A DNA stretch of 5,187 nt, taken from NCBI GenBank assembly GCA_021799915.1, contig JAJYZN010000189.1, positions 1 through 5,187 on the forward strand, given 5' to 3'. The notes under the pieces were generated by a model, which did not search any database, was not told the DNA's origin, and worked only from the letters and a program-made list of their open reading frames with translations. Source of the stretch: Actinomycetes bacterium. Lineage in GTDB: Bacteria > Actinomycetota > Acidimicrobiia > Acidimicrobiales > RAAP-2. The position numbers were made by a program, and so were the translations under genes. Each line of letters opens with the position of its first letter. Position 1 is the first letter of the stretch. This document shows positions 5,000-5,187 of the stretch, piece after piece.

Positions 5000-5187
5000 A
5001 TGGCATCCCAGGCTCCCGTCCTCCGCGGACTCCGCAGCATGCCGGGCCTCCGGAGCATCCGAGCGGGCGGCGCCCGGGTGGGGCCCTACGTGGCGCTCAC
5101 CAAGCCCCGCATCATCGAGCTCCTACTGGTGACCACGCTCCCGACGATGGTTGTCGCCAAGCGGGGCGTCCCGTCGGTGGGCTTGAT
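5000..5187 (+). CDS. ctaB: Protoheme IX farnesyltransferase (heme O synthase), 3'-partial
   Basis: The frame starts at ATG 5000 and runs off the window after 62 codons and two bases. CtaB, a UbiA-superfamily membrane prenyltransferase, attaches a farnesyl group to heme B to make heme O, the substrate of CtaA encoded divergently next to it. Recognition rests on [20 protein letters not shown] (residues 29-48) followed by [11 protein letters not shown], the strongly conserved opening of bacterial CtaB with the first membrane helix. The Asp-rich prenyl-diphosphate motif lies beyond the window. The first 28 residues are a basic, poorly conserved lead. A second in-frame ATG at 5039 (residue 14) is an alternative start. 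Neither ATG has a good Shine-Dalgarno sequence, and a -10-like TAGGCT close upstream of 5000 hints at a leaderless or very short-leader transcript. Confidence 0.93.
   Translation, partial: MASQAPVLRGLRSMPGLRSIRAGGARVGPYVALTKPRIIELLLVTTLPTMVVAKRGVPSVGL

Noticed and set aside
4921..5058. Extended N-terminus of CtaA starting at 5058
   Set aside because: It would overlap the start of ctaB on the other strand, lies outside family homology, and consists of low-complexity Gly/Arg sequence.
1..5187. CRISPR array, insertion sequence, phage attachment site or toxin-antitoxin pair
   Set aside because: No regularly spaced repeats, transposase or integrase motif, or small paired genes were seen. The tRNA genes have no duplicated 3' ends nearby that would mark an integrated element.

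Overview
This is a GC-rich bacterial chromosomal segment, most likely from an actinobacterium (Actinomycetota). The reasons are the strong G/C bias at third codon positions, a tRNA-Glu(UUC), tRNA-Asp(GUC), tRNA-Phe(GAA) cluster in that transcription order, and a divergent ctaA/ctaB pair whose proteins look actinobacterial. A class such as Acidimicrobiia is a guess; the window cannot settle it.

Layout, left to right. (1) Bases 1-1758, + strand: the 3' part of a large gene that begins before the window. It encodes a multi-pass membrane protein with an internal duplication, then a low-complexity Met-rich linker, then a C-terminal domain rich in His, Cys and Met with a WHAHTNLC motif. I do not recognise a named family. 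It is the least ordinary object here, and its residues suggest metal (perhaps copper) handling. (2) Bases 1759-2301: a 543-base gap with three closely spaced hairpins after the first gene, a longer-range inverted repeat, and a candidate -10 box and a clear ribosome binding site before the next gene. (3) Bases 2302-3345, + strand: a complete aldo/keto reductase with an intact catalytic tetrad. (4) Bases 3375-3814, - strand: tRNA-Phe, tRNA-Asp and tRNA-Glu, transcribed Glu then Asp then Phe. Hairpins lie in the spacer between Asp and Glu and between tRNA-Glu and ctaA. (5) Bases 3874-4920, - strand: ctaA (COX15 family heme A synthase), complete. (6) Bases 5000-5187, + strand: the first 62 codons of ctaB (protoheme IX farnesyltransferase), divergent from ctaA across 79 bases.

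How they work together: CtaB converts heme B to heme O and CtaA converts heme O to heme A, so the right end is a heme A module for an aa3-type terminal oxidase and implies aerobic respiration. The tRNA cluster is housekeeping. The aldo/keto reductase looks like a single-gene unit. The left membrane protein may concern metal binding outside the cytoplasm, but no link to the heme A genes can be shown: the reductase and the tRNAs lie between them.

The long + strand reading frame over 3511-4986 and several - strand frames over 3458-3855 are artefacts of the tRNA genes and the antisense of ctaA.
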